From Sutterella sp047777475 (lineage in GTDB: Bacteria; Pseudomonadota; Gammaproteobacteria; Burkholderiales; Burkholderiaceae_F), in assembly GCA_047777475.1 (NCBI GenBank), contig JBKEET010000002.1, forward strand, positions 387,532 to 451,531: a stretch of DNA of 64,000 nt, written 5' to 3'. This document shows, one piece after another, positions 18,064-26,439 of the stretch. A program made the position numbers and the translations under genes. Within the stretch, counting starts at the first letter, position 1; each line of letters begins with the position of its first letter. Below the pieces are notes generated by a model, which saw nothing but the letters and a program-made list of their open reading frames with translations, was not told the DNA's origin and did no database searches.

Positions 18064-19179
18064 ATGCAGTTTCCCAGCTTCTTCAAGAAAAAAGCCCAGC
18101 AGCCCGAGGAGACGTCCTCCCAGCGCATAGAGCCGCAGATCGGAGGCGAGGGCCGCGCCGCTTCCGCAGAAGGCGCAGAGCCGCCTTCCTGGGAAGAGAA
18201 GCCGGCCGTTGATGCCCCCGCCTTTGAGGTGGTGAGCGACGAGCGCACGGCCCGCCCGGCCGAATCCCGGGAGCCGAAGCTCAGCGTGCCGGCCGCGCCG
18301 CAGGTGAGCGCCGAGCCCTCGGCCGCTCCCGCGCCCGAGCCGCCCGTGCTGAGCGAGCCCGGCGCCGCGCCGCAGCCCGCCGCTCCGAAGTCCGCCCCGG
18401 CCGAAGCCGCCGCTCCCGAGCAGGGCGCCGCCGAAGCGCCCAAGCGCAGGAAGCTCGGCGACCTGTTCCGCAGCGCCGCGCACCGCGGCACGGAGCCCGC
18501 GCAGCCGCCTTCCGAAGAAGAAATCGAGATGCGCCAGAAGACGCGCTACCGCCTTGCCGGCGCCGCCGCGATTCTGATCGCCGTGATTGTGGTCGCGCCT
18601 TTCGTCCTCGACCGTGAGAACGCCGCCGACGAGGCGCAGGTCTCGACGGCCATCCCGCCCGTGCCCGACAAGGCGCGCACGACGCTCGCGCCGCCCGCGC
18701 CCGAGGAAAAGGCCGCGGAGACGGCTGACGCCAAGGCCGCCGCCGACGCCGAAGCTGCGCGCAAGGCCGAGGAGGCGAAGGCCGCCGAGCAGGCCCGCGC
18801 CGAAGAAGAGGCCAAGGCCGCTGCCGCCGCCAAGGCGGAGCAGGAGCGCGCCGAGCAGGCCGCCCGCCAGAAGGCGGCCGAGCAGGCGAAGGCCAAGCAG
18901 GAGGCCGCCAAGAAAGAGGCCGCCAAGAAGCAGGCCGCGGCCGCTCCGAGCGGCAAGGGCTGGTACGTGCAGGTCATGGCCACGCGAAGCGAAAGGACGG
19001 CCTCGCAGCTCGTCGCCAAGCTCAAGGGCCAGGGCTTCCCCGCCTATTCGGTGAACGGCAAGGACAGCATCATCCGCGTGCGCGTCGGCCTGTACAAGAG
19101 CAAGAACGCCGCGCAGGGCGCCCAGGGCACGCTGGCGCTGAACGGCTACACAGGAAAGCTTATTGTCGGCGCCCAGTAG
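18064..19179 (+). CDS. dedD: DedD-like SPOR-domain cell-division protein
   Basis: SPOR proteins bind denuded glycan strands at the division septum. The 371-residue protein has a long N-terminal cytoplasmic Pro/Ala/Glu-rich region, one transmembrane helix near residues 160-182 (LAGAAAILIAVIVVAPFVL), an Ala/Lys/Glu-rich periplasmic coiled linker (~215-295), and a C-terminal SPOR domain (GWYVQVMATRSERTASQLV through RVRVGLYKSKNAAQ). It lies between folC and cvpA exactly as in E. coli. The N-terminal part before the helix is longer than in E. coli DedD, as is common in betaproteobacteria. Confidence 0.9.
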   Translation: MQFPSFFKKKAQQPEETSSQRIEPQIGGEGRAASAEGAEPPSWEEKPAVDAPAFEVVSDERTARPAESREPKLSVPAAPQVSAEPSAAPAPEPPVLSEPGAAPQPAAPKSAPAEAAAPEQGAAEAPKRRKLGDLFRSAAHRGTEPAQPPSEEEIEMRQKTRYRLAGAAAILIAVIVVAPFVLDRENAADEAQVSTAIPPVPDKARTTLAPPAPEEKAAETADAKAAADAEAARKAEEAKAAEQARAEEEAKAAAAAKAEQERAEQAARQKAAEQAKAKQEAAKKEAAKKQAAAAPSGKGWYVQVMATRSERTASQLVAKLKGQGFPAYSVNGKDSIIRVRVGLYKSKNAAQGAQGTLALNGYTGKLIVGAQ

Positions 19180-19200
19180 CCGGCGGTTTTCGGATAGAAT

Positions 19201-19241
19201 AGCCCGCGACAAGGCGCCCCGCCTTCCGCGGGCTCCTTTTT
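19201..19241 (+). terminator. Strong hairpin between dedD and cvpA
   Basis: AGCCCGCG (19201-19208) with CGCGGGCT (19227-19234), and inner AAGGCG (19211-19216) with CGCCTT (19220-19225), followed by CCTTTTT. It is terminator-like although cvpA starts only 34 bases later, so cvpA-purF may have its own promoter or depend on read-through. Confidence 0.7.
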
Positions 19242-19274
19242 CCCCTGCTTACCCCGCGCCTGCGGCATTTTTTA

Positions 19275-19832
19275 ATGACAGAAATCGACTGGGTCATCGT
19301 CGTTTTGCTCGTGCTCTCCACCGTTGTCGGCATTTTCCGCGGAGCCGTTCGCGAAACGCTTTCGGTCGTCGGCTGGATTGCCGGCATCCTGCTTGCCCTG
19401 AAGTTCGCCGGTGAGATTGCGGAGAAAATCCCGCTCGAGAGCCTCGGCTATATCCCGCGCGTCATCATCGCCGCCGTTCTGATCGTCGTGGCCTGCCTCT
19501 TTGCGGTGGGCCTGCTCGGGCTCCTGCTGCGCAAGATGCTCGAGGTCGTGGCGCTCAATTTCGAAGACCGCCTGCTCGGCGCGCTCTTCGGGTTTGCGCG
19601 CGGCGTGCTGGTGATCTGCGCGTGCGTGTTCCTTTTCAGCCTTTCGGACTCCGTCACCTCGAGCCGCATGTGGCAGCAGTCGGTGATGATCTCCCCGGCG
19701 CAGTCGCTGATCGACATGGCGATGCCCTACATGCCGCAGTGGCTGCAGGTGCTCCGCGGCACGGGCAGCAAGTCGGCCCTTGCGGAGCCCCAGGCAATTC
19801 CTTCTTTCATTCATCCGGAGACGGCAGGCTGA
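19275..19832 (+). CDS. cvpA: CvpA family membrane protein
   Basis: This 185-residue inner-membrane protein has four hydrophobic segments, beginning with the family start TEIDWVIVVLLVLSTVVGIFRGAVRE (in part). CvpA is needed for colicin V production in E. coli and for envelope stress tolerance; its mechanism is unclear. The gap to purF is 35 bases, and cvpA-purF linkage is conserved. Confidence 0.92.
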   Translation: MTEIDWVIVVLLVLSTVVGIFRGAVRETLSVVGWIAGILLALKFAGEIAEKIPLESLGYIPRVIIAAVLIVVACLFAVGLLGLLLRKMLEVVALNFEDRLLGALFGFARGVLVICACVFLFSLSDSVTSSRMWQQSVMISPAQSLIDMAMPYMPQWLQVLRGTGSKSALAEPQAIPSFIHPETAG

Positions 19833-19867
19833 TGCCCGCCGCCGTTAACTCAAGAGGTTTCTGAGAT

Positions 19868-21406
19868 ATGTGCGGAATCATTGGTCTGATGTCGGACAGC
19901 CCGGTCAACCAGCGCCTCTACGACGCGCTGCTCCTGCTGCAGCACCGCGGCCAGGATGCGGCCGGCATTGCGACGCTTGACACCGACGGCCTGACGTTCC
20001 ATTCCCACCGCGGCATGGGCCTCGTGCGCGACGTCTTTCGCACGCGCAACATGCGCTCGCTCACGGGCAACGTCGGCATCGGCCACGTGCGCTATCCGAC
20101 GCAGGGCTGCGCCGACGCGTTCCACGAGACGCAGCCGTTTTACGTCAACGCGCCCTTCGGCATCGCCTTTGCGCACAACGGCAACCTGACCAACGCGCCC
20201 GCGCTGCGGCAGGAGCTCTACGACACGGACCGCCGCCACGTCAACACGCAGAACGACTCCGAAGTGCTCCTGAACGTGCTCGCGAGCGAAATCTCGCGCG
20301 TCACGACCGAGGGCCGCAAGCTCACCAAGGAGCGCGTCTTCGCCGCCATGCGCGAGGTGCACCGCCGCATCAGCGGCGCCTACGCCTGCGTCGCGCTCAT
20401 CGCCGGCAAGGGCATGCTCGCTTTCCGCGACCCGAACGGCATCCGCCCGATCTGCTGGGGCACCAACAAGCTCCCGAACGGCAAGACCGAATACATGGTG
20501 AGCTCCGAATCGGTGACGATGATCGCCATGGGCTTCAAGGTCGAGGGCGACCTGAAGCCGGGCGAGGCGCTCTGGATCGACCTGCAGGGCAACGTTTCGC
20601 TCGAGCAGTGCGCCGACCATCCGCAGCGCCATCCGTGCGCCTTCGAGTACGTTTACTTCGCCCGTCCCGATTCGACGATCGACGGCATCAACGTCTACGG
20701 CGCCCGCCTCAAGCTCGGCGAGAAGCTCGCCGACGAGGTCGCCAAGCGCCTCGACCTGAAGGACATCGACGTCGTGATGCCGATTCCCGACAGCTCGCGC
20801 CCCTGCACGCAGCAGCTCGCCGCGAGGCTTCACCTGCCGTACCGCGAGGGCTTCATCAAGAACCGCTACATCGGCCGCACGTTCATCATGCCCGGCCAGG
20901 CGGTGCGCAAGAAGAGCGTGCGCCAGAAGCTCAACGCCATGCCCGTCGAGTTCGAGGGCAAGAACGTGCTGCTCGTCGACGACTCGATCGTGCGCGGCAC
21001 GACGATGACGCAGATCGTGCGCATGGCGCGCGAGTCGGGCGCGAAGAAGGTGTTCGTCGCCTCCTCGGCCCCGCGCGTGATGTTCCCGAACGTCTACGGC
21101 ATCGACATGCCCACGAAGAGCGAGCTCATCTGCGGCGACGGCAAGGACGACGCGGCGGTCGCCAAGATCATCGGCGCCGACGACGTGATCTACCTGCCGC
21201 TCGACGTCTTCAAGCAGGCGCTCCACGAGCTCAATCCCGAGATCGAGTCGTTCGACTGCTCGTGCTTCGACGGGCAGTACGTGACGGGCGACATCACCGA
21301 GGAATATCTCGCGAAGCTTTCCAAGAACGCCATCGCGGTTTCCGAAGCCGTCCAGGAGGACGACAGGGACGACCGCCAGGACGAGAGCGACCAGGGCGCG
21401 ATCTGA
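19868..21406 (+). CDS. purF: Amidophosphoribosyltransferase
   Basis: PurF catalyses the first committed step of purine synthesis, PRPP plus glutamine to phosphoribosylamine. The 512-residue enzyme has the N-terminal nucleophile Cys directly after the initiator Met (MCGIIGLM), the glutaminase motifs LLLQHRGQDAAGIA and GNVGIGHVRYPT, and the PRPP-binding signature NVLLVDDSIVRGTTMTQIVR. It has a short charged C-terminal extension. A terminator follows. Confidence 0.97.
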   Translation: MCGIIGLMSDSPVNQRLYDALLLLQHRGQDAAGIATLDTDGLTFHSHRGMGLVRDVFRTRNMRSLTGNVGIGHVRYPTQGCADAFHETQPFYVNAPFGIAFAHNGNLTNAPALRQELYDTDRRHVNTQNDSEVLLNVLASEISRVTTEGRKLTKERVFAAMREVHRRISGAYACVALIAGKGMLAFRDPNGIRPICWGTNKLPNGKTEYMVSSESVTMIAMGFKVEGDLKPGEALWIDLQGNVSLEQCADHPQRHPCAFEYVYFARPDSTIDGINVYGARLKLGEKLADEVAKRLDLKDIDVVMPIPDSSRPCTQQLAARLHLPYREGFIKNRYIGRTFIMPGQAVRKKSVRQKLNAMPVEFEGKNVLLVDDSIVRGTTMTQIVRMARESGAKKVFVASSAPRVMFPNVYGIDMPTKSELICGDGKDDAAVAKIIGADDVIYLPLDVFKQALHELNPEIESFDCSCFDGQYVTGDITEEYLAKLSKNAIAVSEAVQEDDRDDRQDESDQGAI

Positions 21407-21423
21407 GACTGCGCTCCGCAAAG

Positions 21424-21467
21424 TCCGGACGCCGGAGCCTGAGCTTCCGGCGCCCGGAATTTTTTTC
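21424..21467 (+). terminator. purF terminator
   Basis: TCCGGACGCCGGA (21424-21436) pairs imperfectly with TTCCGGCGCCCGGA (21445-21458), followed by an eight-T tract (21460-21467). Confidence 0.8.
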
Positions 21468-21493
21468 TTCTGAGAAAACGGACGGGAAAGAAA

Positions 21494-21832
21494 ATGATGT
21501 TTTTCCGCAAGGATCCCGAAGGCTACAGCGACATCGAGCCCGAGGAAGCGAAGGCCCTCATGGACCGGGGCGGCGTGTCGGTGATCGACGTGCGCGAGCC
21601 CGGCGAATTCGCCGCCGGCCACATCGCCGGCGCGGTCAACATCCCGCTCGGCACCATCCGCAAGGGCGTCCTGCTCGACGAGTTTCCCGACACGGGCCGC
21701 ACACTGCTCCTCTACTGCCGCTCGGGGAGGCGCTCCGGCATCGCCGGGCGGATCCTCGCCGAGACGGGCTACAGCGACGTGCGCAACTTCGGCGGCGTCC
21801 TGCAGTGGCCCTACGGGCTCGTCAGGGACTGA
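21494..21832 (+). CDS. Single-domain rhodanese-like protein
   Basis: This 112-residue protein carries one rhodanese domain: VSVIDVREPGEFAAGHIAGAVN (in part), then the active-site loop LLYCRSGRRSGIAG with the persulfide-forming Cys near residue 75. Such proteins shuttle sulfane sulfur. It has no signal peptide, so it is probably cytoplasmic. Its TGA (21830-21832) abuts the stop of the convergent AEC carrier with no gap. It sits alone after the purF terminator. Confidence 0.9.
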   Translation: MMFFRKDPEGYSDIEPEEAKALMDRGGVSVIDVREPGEFAAGHIAGAVNIPLGTIRKGVLLDEFPDTGRTLLLYCRSGRRSGIAGRILAETGYSDVRNFGGVLQWPYGLVRD

Positions 21833-22792
21833 TCAGACGAGGCCGGCGGCCGCCGAAAGCCCGCTCAGCACGAGCGAGATCCAGACCGGGATCGTGGCCA
21901 TGGCCGCGAGCGTCTGGACGGTCGTCACGTTGGCCACGGCGCCCGCGTCGCCCCTCATCGCCGCCGTCATCACGTAGCAGCTCTGCGCCGTGGGCAGGAC
22001 CGCGAACACGATCGCGGCGCCCGCTTCGACGGGGGAGAGGTGCGCCGCCCAGCACACGCCGCAGGCGATCGCCGGAACGACGACGAGGCGGCAGAAGCTG
22101 TTGACGCAGATAAGCGGCGCGTGCGCCTTGAAGTTGTCGAGCCGCAGGCCGGCGCCGATGCAGAGCAGCCCCATCGCCAGCGCGGCGCTGCCGAGCACCT
22201 TGAAGAACTGGTAGATCACCTCGGGCACCGGGATGCCGAGCACGTTGACGATGAGGCCCGAGACCGTCGCGATGATGAGCGGGTTCTTGATGACGGCCAT
22301 GACCGTCTTGCGCGCGACGTTCACTTCGTTTTTGCCCGCCTCGTGCACCGCCACCGAGCGGGCCAGCTCGGCCACGGCGATGGCGTTGCTGATCGGCACC
22401 CAGAAAGCGATGAGGAGCGCGAGCAGCGCCATGCCCTGGTCGCCGAAAAGGCGGGAGACGAGCGCAAAGCCGATGTAGGTGTTGAAGCGGAAGCCGCACT
22501 GGAAGACCGAGCCGTGCGTCCACTGGTCGTCCTTGACGACGTAGCGCACGAGCCAGGCGACCACGACCGCGATCAGCATCGAGCCGACGGCCGCGGCGAG
22601 GTAGCGGCTCGCCGAAGAGGGCGAGATGTTGGCGCGCGCCACCGAATTGAAAAGCAGCGGGGCGAGCATGAAGTAAAAGACCAGCTTTTCGGCGTATTTC
22701 CAGAATTCCCTGGAAAACTTGAGCTTGGCCGCCAAAAACCAGCCGAAGGGTATGACGAGGAAGTCGGGAAGGATAAGAAGAACGCTGTTCAT
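21833..22792 (-). CDS. AEC family (auxin efflux carrier-type) transporter
   Basis: This ~319-residue membrane protein has ten hydrophobic segments in the AEC/BASS-like fold. Bacterial members move malonate, malate or other anions. The start ATG 22792 (MNSVLLILPDFLVIPFGW) is preferred over an upstream GTG because it gives the usual short N-terminus. Family features include a polar break in the inverted-repeat helices (LLCIGAGLRLDNF and VFAVLPTAQSCYVMTAAM). It is divergent from the LysR gene at 23130, which may control it. Confidence 0.87.
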   Translation of the reverse strand: MNSVLLILPDFLVIPFGWFLAAKLKFSREFWKYAEKLVFYFMLAPLLFNSVARANISPSSASRYLAAAVGSMLIAVVVAWLVRYVVKDDQWTHGSVFQCGFRFNTYIGFALVSRLFGDQGMALLALLIAFWVPISNAIAVAELARSVAVHEAGKNEVNVARKTVMAVIKNPLIIATVSGLIVNVLGIPVPEVIYQFFKVLGSAALAMGLLCIGAGLRLDNFKAHAPLICVNSFCRLVVVPAIACGVCWAAHLSPVEAGAAIVFAVLPTAQSCYVMTAAMRGDAGAVANVTTVQTLAAMATIPVWISLVLSGLSAAAGLV

Positions 22793-23129
22793 AAAGTCTC
22801 TGCAGCAAAAAATGCTCACCCCGCTGAAGCGAGGGAGCGCCTGCCGTGCGTTTGGTCCCGCCGGCAGGCTCTTTTAAGATCGGGCGGACGGCCGTGCCGA
22901 GCCGCTGCCTTCCGGGAGGGCGGGGGCGAGCGGCGCCCCTGCAGACCCTGCCGCTATGCTAGCGGCGGGGGCGTCAGCGGCCTGCTTTCCCAGGTTTGCT
23001 GATCGAAGTCCATCAGTTTTTGTGCTAAGGGCGCGCAAAGCGCCGGAATGCGCGCCGGTGCGCCGCCGCAGAGGCGTTTTGTGCACCGTTTGGCTATGAT
23101 AGAAAGATCTTCGTGACGCACAGCCCCGG
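22793..23129. other. Divergent control region between AEC carrier and LysR gene
   Basis: 337 bases without a gene. It has a hairpin GCCTGCCG/CGGCAGGC (22839-22846 and 22862-22869, followed by TCTTTT), a compact dyad GCCGCTA-TGC-TAGCGGC (22950-22966) that could be a regulator site, and a possible -10 TATGAT (23095-23100) for the LysR gene. Confidence 0.4.
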
Positions 23130-24128
23130 ATGGCTCCCATGGATTTATCGAGCGTTCAGCCCTCAGCCCTTCAGACTTTCGCCGCCGTCGTGCGCAGCGG
23201 CTCCTTCACCGATGCCGCGCGCGAGCTCGGCCTGAGCCAGTCGGGCGTCTCCCAGACCGTCGACCGGCTCGAGCGGCAGCTCGGCCTCACGCTCTTCGAC
23301 CGGTCCGTTCGGCCGCTGCGGGTCACCGCCGCCGGCGAGGAAGTCTTTGTCCTCGCCGAGCGCCTGGTCGGCGAGAGCCGCTTTTTCGCCGACTCCGTCG
23401 AGCGCATCCGCGAGGGCGAGGTGCTTTCGCTGCGCATGGGCATTTCGGAGGTGGCCGGCTCTTACGCGGGCCCGGCCATCGAGGCGGCGCTCATCCCGGC
23501 GCTCAAGGCCTTCGAGGGCCGCACGGGCCTCATCCCGAAGATGATCGACGACTTCGTCGCGCACCGCGTTGACCTCGTGATCGCGCCCGACGTTCCACCT
23601 GAGCACCGCATTGCGGCGCATCCGCTGCTGCGCGAGCGCTATCTCATCGTGGCGCCGAAAATCCCGGGCGTCGAGCGCGACGGACTGCCGCTCGACGCCC
23701 TGAAGCCCCTGCGGCGCCTGCCGTTCGTCTCCTATGTTCAGCAGTCGCTTGACTGGCGCAAGTCGCTTGCCATGCTGCGCATGCTCGGCCTCCCCTCGGT
23801 GAGCTCGATCGCGCTCGAAAACACGGCGGCCCTTGCCAACGCGGTGGTCGGCGGCCTCGGGTGGACCATCCTTCCGCCGATGAGCCTCTGGTGCGTCCGG
23901 GACCGGCTCGGCGCCGTGACGCTGCACGGGCTCGACGGGCTGCCGGCCGAGAAAACGCTTTGGGCGGCGGTGCATTCGGCGCGCTGCAGGCACCTCTGCG
24001 ACAAGGCCGCCGAAGTGTTCCGGCGCGAGTTCCGGCGCTCCTGGCTGCCGCAGATGAAAGCGGCCAAGCCGGGCATCGAGCGCTACATGAAGCTCCTTTC
24101 CGACGAGGACGCGGCTACGGCCGCCTGA
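23130..24128 (+). CDS. LysR-type transcriptional regulator
   Basis: This 332-residue regulator has an N-terminal winged HTH (ALQTFAAVVRSGSFTDAARELGLSQSGVSQTVDRLE, in part) and a periplasmic-binding-like effector domain. The HTH recognition helix reads SQSGVSQTVDRLERQLG. It is divergent from the AEC carrier, the classical arrangement for LysR control of a neighbour, so the AEC gene is a likely target (inference). The last 14 bases overlap the end of pbpC on the opposite strand. A second ATG at 23139 is an alternative start. Confidence 0.9.
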   Translation: MAPMDLSSVQPSALQTFAAVVRSGSFTDAARELGLSQSGVSQTVDRLERQLGLTLFDRSVRPLRVTAAGEEVFVLAERLVGESRFFADSVERIREGEVLSLRMGISEVAGSYAGPAIEAALIPALKAFEGRTGLIPKMIDDFVAHRVDLVIAPDVPPEHRIAAHPLLRERYLIVAPKIPGVERDGLPLDALKPLRRLPFVSYVQQSLDWRKSLAMLRMLGLPSVSSIALENTAALANAVVGGLGWTILPPMSLWCVRDRLGAVTLHGLDGLPAEKTLWAAVHSARCRHLCDKAAEVFRREFRRSWLPQMKAAKPGIERYMKLLSDEDAATAA

Positions 24129-26439
24129 CGCTCACGCGCCGGCCGCTGCTGCGCCCGAGGGAGTCGACGGCGGAGACTTCGTGTTCGCCCGGCTCGGCGG
24201 CCCAGAGCAGCGGCCTGCCGGAGCTCGATTCGCCGATAAGCCTGCCCTGATCGAACCAAAAGAGCGTCGGCGCGTTCGTCCCGGCGCTCGCCTGCAGCAC
24301 GACGGCCGCGCGCTCGGTGCCCGCCGTGCCCGTCCAGTACTGCGCATTTTCGGCGGGCGAAACGATCGCGGGCGGATCGCCCGCCGCGGCTTCGCCGCCG
24401 CACCCGGGCATGAGCTCAGGCCCGGCAGGCCTGTCGATGCCCGCGGCGCGCATCGCCTCGAGAAGCGGGGCGGGCCAGAACACCCGCCACTCGCGGTGCG
24501 TTGAGGCGGGATCTTCGCGGCAGGCAAGGAGCCCCGTCGCGTTGTCGATCACGGCTTCCCTCAGAAGGCCCGTGTCGCGGATCGGGCTCCTGCCCGGAAT
24601 GAAGAAGGCGCGCACGCGGTCCGCGCAGCGCATTTTGCCGTCCGCCGTCTCGGCGAGGTCGCCCGTTTCGCGGCAGACCTCAACCTCGGAGACGCCTTCG
24701 GGCGCCTTTCCGAGCGCATCGGCGTCGGCCTGCGAGACGAGGTGGTCCCGGTCGGTGAGCACGCGCATGGCTGCCGCGCGGAAAAGCGGCAGCGCCGTCA
24801 CGGCGCCCTGCAGGTAGGCGTTCGGGCGGGCGTTGAAGTTGCCGAGCCAGACGACGACCGCATAGGGGCCGGCGAGGCCGGCGCACCAGGCGTCGCGGTA
24901 GCCGTTCGAGGTCCCGGTCTTGAAGAGCACGGGCACGCCCGTGCCGTCAATGCTCACCGTCTTGCCGCCCGCGAGCAGCATCTGCCGGGCAACGTAAGCC
25001 GCCTCGGGCGAGAGGAGCGCCTTGCCGGGGGAGGCCGCTTCGCCGAGCGCGCGCCGGACGGGCTTGAGCACGCCGCCGCCCGCGAGCATGGCGTAGAGCT
25101 CGCTCAAGGTCTGGCCGTTCACTTCGGCGCCGCCCAGAACGATCGAAAGCCCGTAGTGCTCCTTTTCATGGGGAAGCCGGGCGCCCGCCGCCTGCAGGAA
25201 ATCGTAGAGATCGGGCGAGAGGCGCTGCGCGAGCGAAATGGCGGGCACGTTGCGGCTCTCGTTGAGGGCCGAGGTCGCGTCGATCGGCCCGCGCCAGGCG
25301 CCGTCGGAGTTCTTCGGCTCGTAGCCGCCGTAGTTCACCGGCACGTCAAAGAGCACCGAGCGGCTGTGGATGAGGCCCTGGTCGAGCGCGAGCGCATAGA
25401 TGAAGGGCTTGAGCGCCGAGCCCGGGCTGCGCGGCGCGAGCAGGCCGTCGTTCTCGCCTTCGATGGCGGAGCTGAAGAAGTCGGCGCTGCCGACGTGCAC
25501 GAGCTCTTCCATCGTGCGCGTGTCGACGACGCTCAGCGCGCCGTTGACGATGCCGTAGGAGGCGAGGCGCGCGCAGGTGTCCTTTAGGAGCGATTCGAGC
25601 GCGTGCTGCAGCGGCAGCGAAAGGGTGGAGCGGATCACCGTGCCGCCGCCCTTTTCGACGAGGCGCGTGAAGTGCGGCGCTTCGAACGGCAGGCGCTTCG
25701 TGCCGAGCACCTCAAGGGGACCGGTGAGCGCGGGCTCGAGCCGCGGGCTCACAAAGCCGCCCTCGAGCGCGCGGCGCCCGGCCGCGATGCGGGCCTTTTC
25801 AAAGTCGGCGCCCGCGCCCGGGCGGCGCTTCACGGGATTCTGCGGCACGACGGAAAGCGCGATCGACTGCGCGGACCCGAGCTGCGAGGCATGCCGCCCG
25901 AAATAGACGAGGGCGGCAGCTTCGATGCCTTCGACGTTGCCGCCGTAAGGCGCCAGCGTGAAGTAGGCCTCAAGGATCTCGTCTTTGCTGTAGTGGGCGT
26001 CGTAGACGAGCGCCCAGAGCATCTGGCGGATCTTGCCGTCGACTTTCGTCGTGTCAAGGTGCTGCAGTCGGCGCGCGAGCTGCATCGTGATCGTCGAGGC
26101 GCCGATGCGGCGCGGCCCGGTGAGCGTCGCAAAAGCGGCGCGCACGGCGGAAAACGGATTGACGCCGGGATGGGCGCGGAAATAGCGGTCCTCATAGCGC
26201 ACGGCGGCGTTCACCGCGTCGGGCGCGATCTCCGCATAGCGCACGGGCAGGCGGTAGATGCCGTCCTCAGCGAGCGTGATATGCAGCAGCCTGCCGTCCC
26301 TGTCGTAGACGGCGCTCGAGTAAGGGATGCCCTCGAGCAGCGCCGGCTTGGGCTGCAGGTGGGCCCAGCCGATGAGGCCGCCCGCCCCGAGGAGGAGGAC
26401 GCAGGCGGCAATCAGCGCAATTCTCAGAATCAGCTTCAT
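24115..26439 (-). CDS. pbpC: Penicillin-binding protein 1C
   Basis: This 774-residue bifunctional class A PBP has an N-terminal membrane anchor (ALIAACVLLLGAGGLIGW), a GT51 glycosyltransferase domain (RYEDRYFRAHPGVNP with the catalytic Glu, then GASTITMQLARRLQ), a transpeptidase domain (SXXK in PGSALKPFIY; KTG in LFKTGTSNGYRD) and a C-terminal BiPBP domain rich in beta strands. Its ATG overlaps the stop of the upstream alpha-2-macroglobulin gene by four bases, the same operon as E. coli yfhM-pbpC. It converges with the LysR gene and overlaps it by 14 bases. Confidence 0.95.
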   Translation of the reverse strand: MKLILRIALIAACVLLLGAGGLIGWAHLQPKPALLEGIPYSSAVYDRDGRLLHITLAEDGIYRLPVRYAEIAPDAVNAAVRYEDRYFRAHPGVNPFSAVRAAFATLTGPRRIGASTITMQLARRLQHLDTTKVDGKIRQMLWALVYDAHYSKDEILEAYFTLAPYGGNVEGIEAAALVYFGRHASQLGSAQSIALSVVPQNPVKRRPGAGADFEKARIAAGRRALEGGFVSPRLEPALTGPLEVLGTKRLPFEAPHFTRLVEKGGGTVIRSTLSLPLQHALESLLKDTCARLASYGIVNGALSVVDTRTMEELVHVGSADFFSSAIEGENDGLLAPRSPGSALKPFIYALALDQGLIHSRSVLFDVPVNYGGYEPKNSDGAWRGPIDATSALNESRNVPAISLAQRLSPDLYDFLQAAGARLPHEKEHYGLSIVLGGAEVNGQTLSELYAMLAGGGVLKPVRRALGEAASPGKALLSPEAAYVARQMLLAGGKTVSIDGTGVPVLFKTGTSNGYRDAWCAGLAGPYAVVVWLGNFNARPNAYLQGAVTALPLFRAAAMRVLTDRDHLVSQADADALGKAPEGVSEVEVCRETGDLAETADGKMRCADRVRAFFIPGRSPIRDTGLLREAVIDNATGLLACREDPASTHREWRVFWPAPLLEAMRAAGIDRPAGPELMPGCGGEAAAGDPPAIVSPAENAQYWTGTAGTERAAVVLQASAGTNAPTLFWFDQGRLIGESSSGRPLLWAAEPGEHEVSAVDSLGRSSGRRVSVRRP

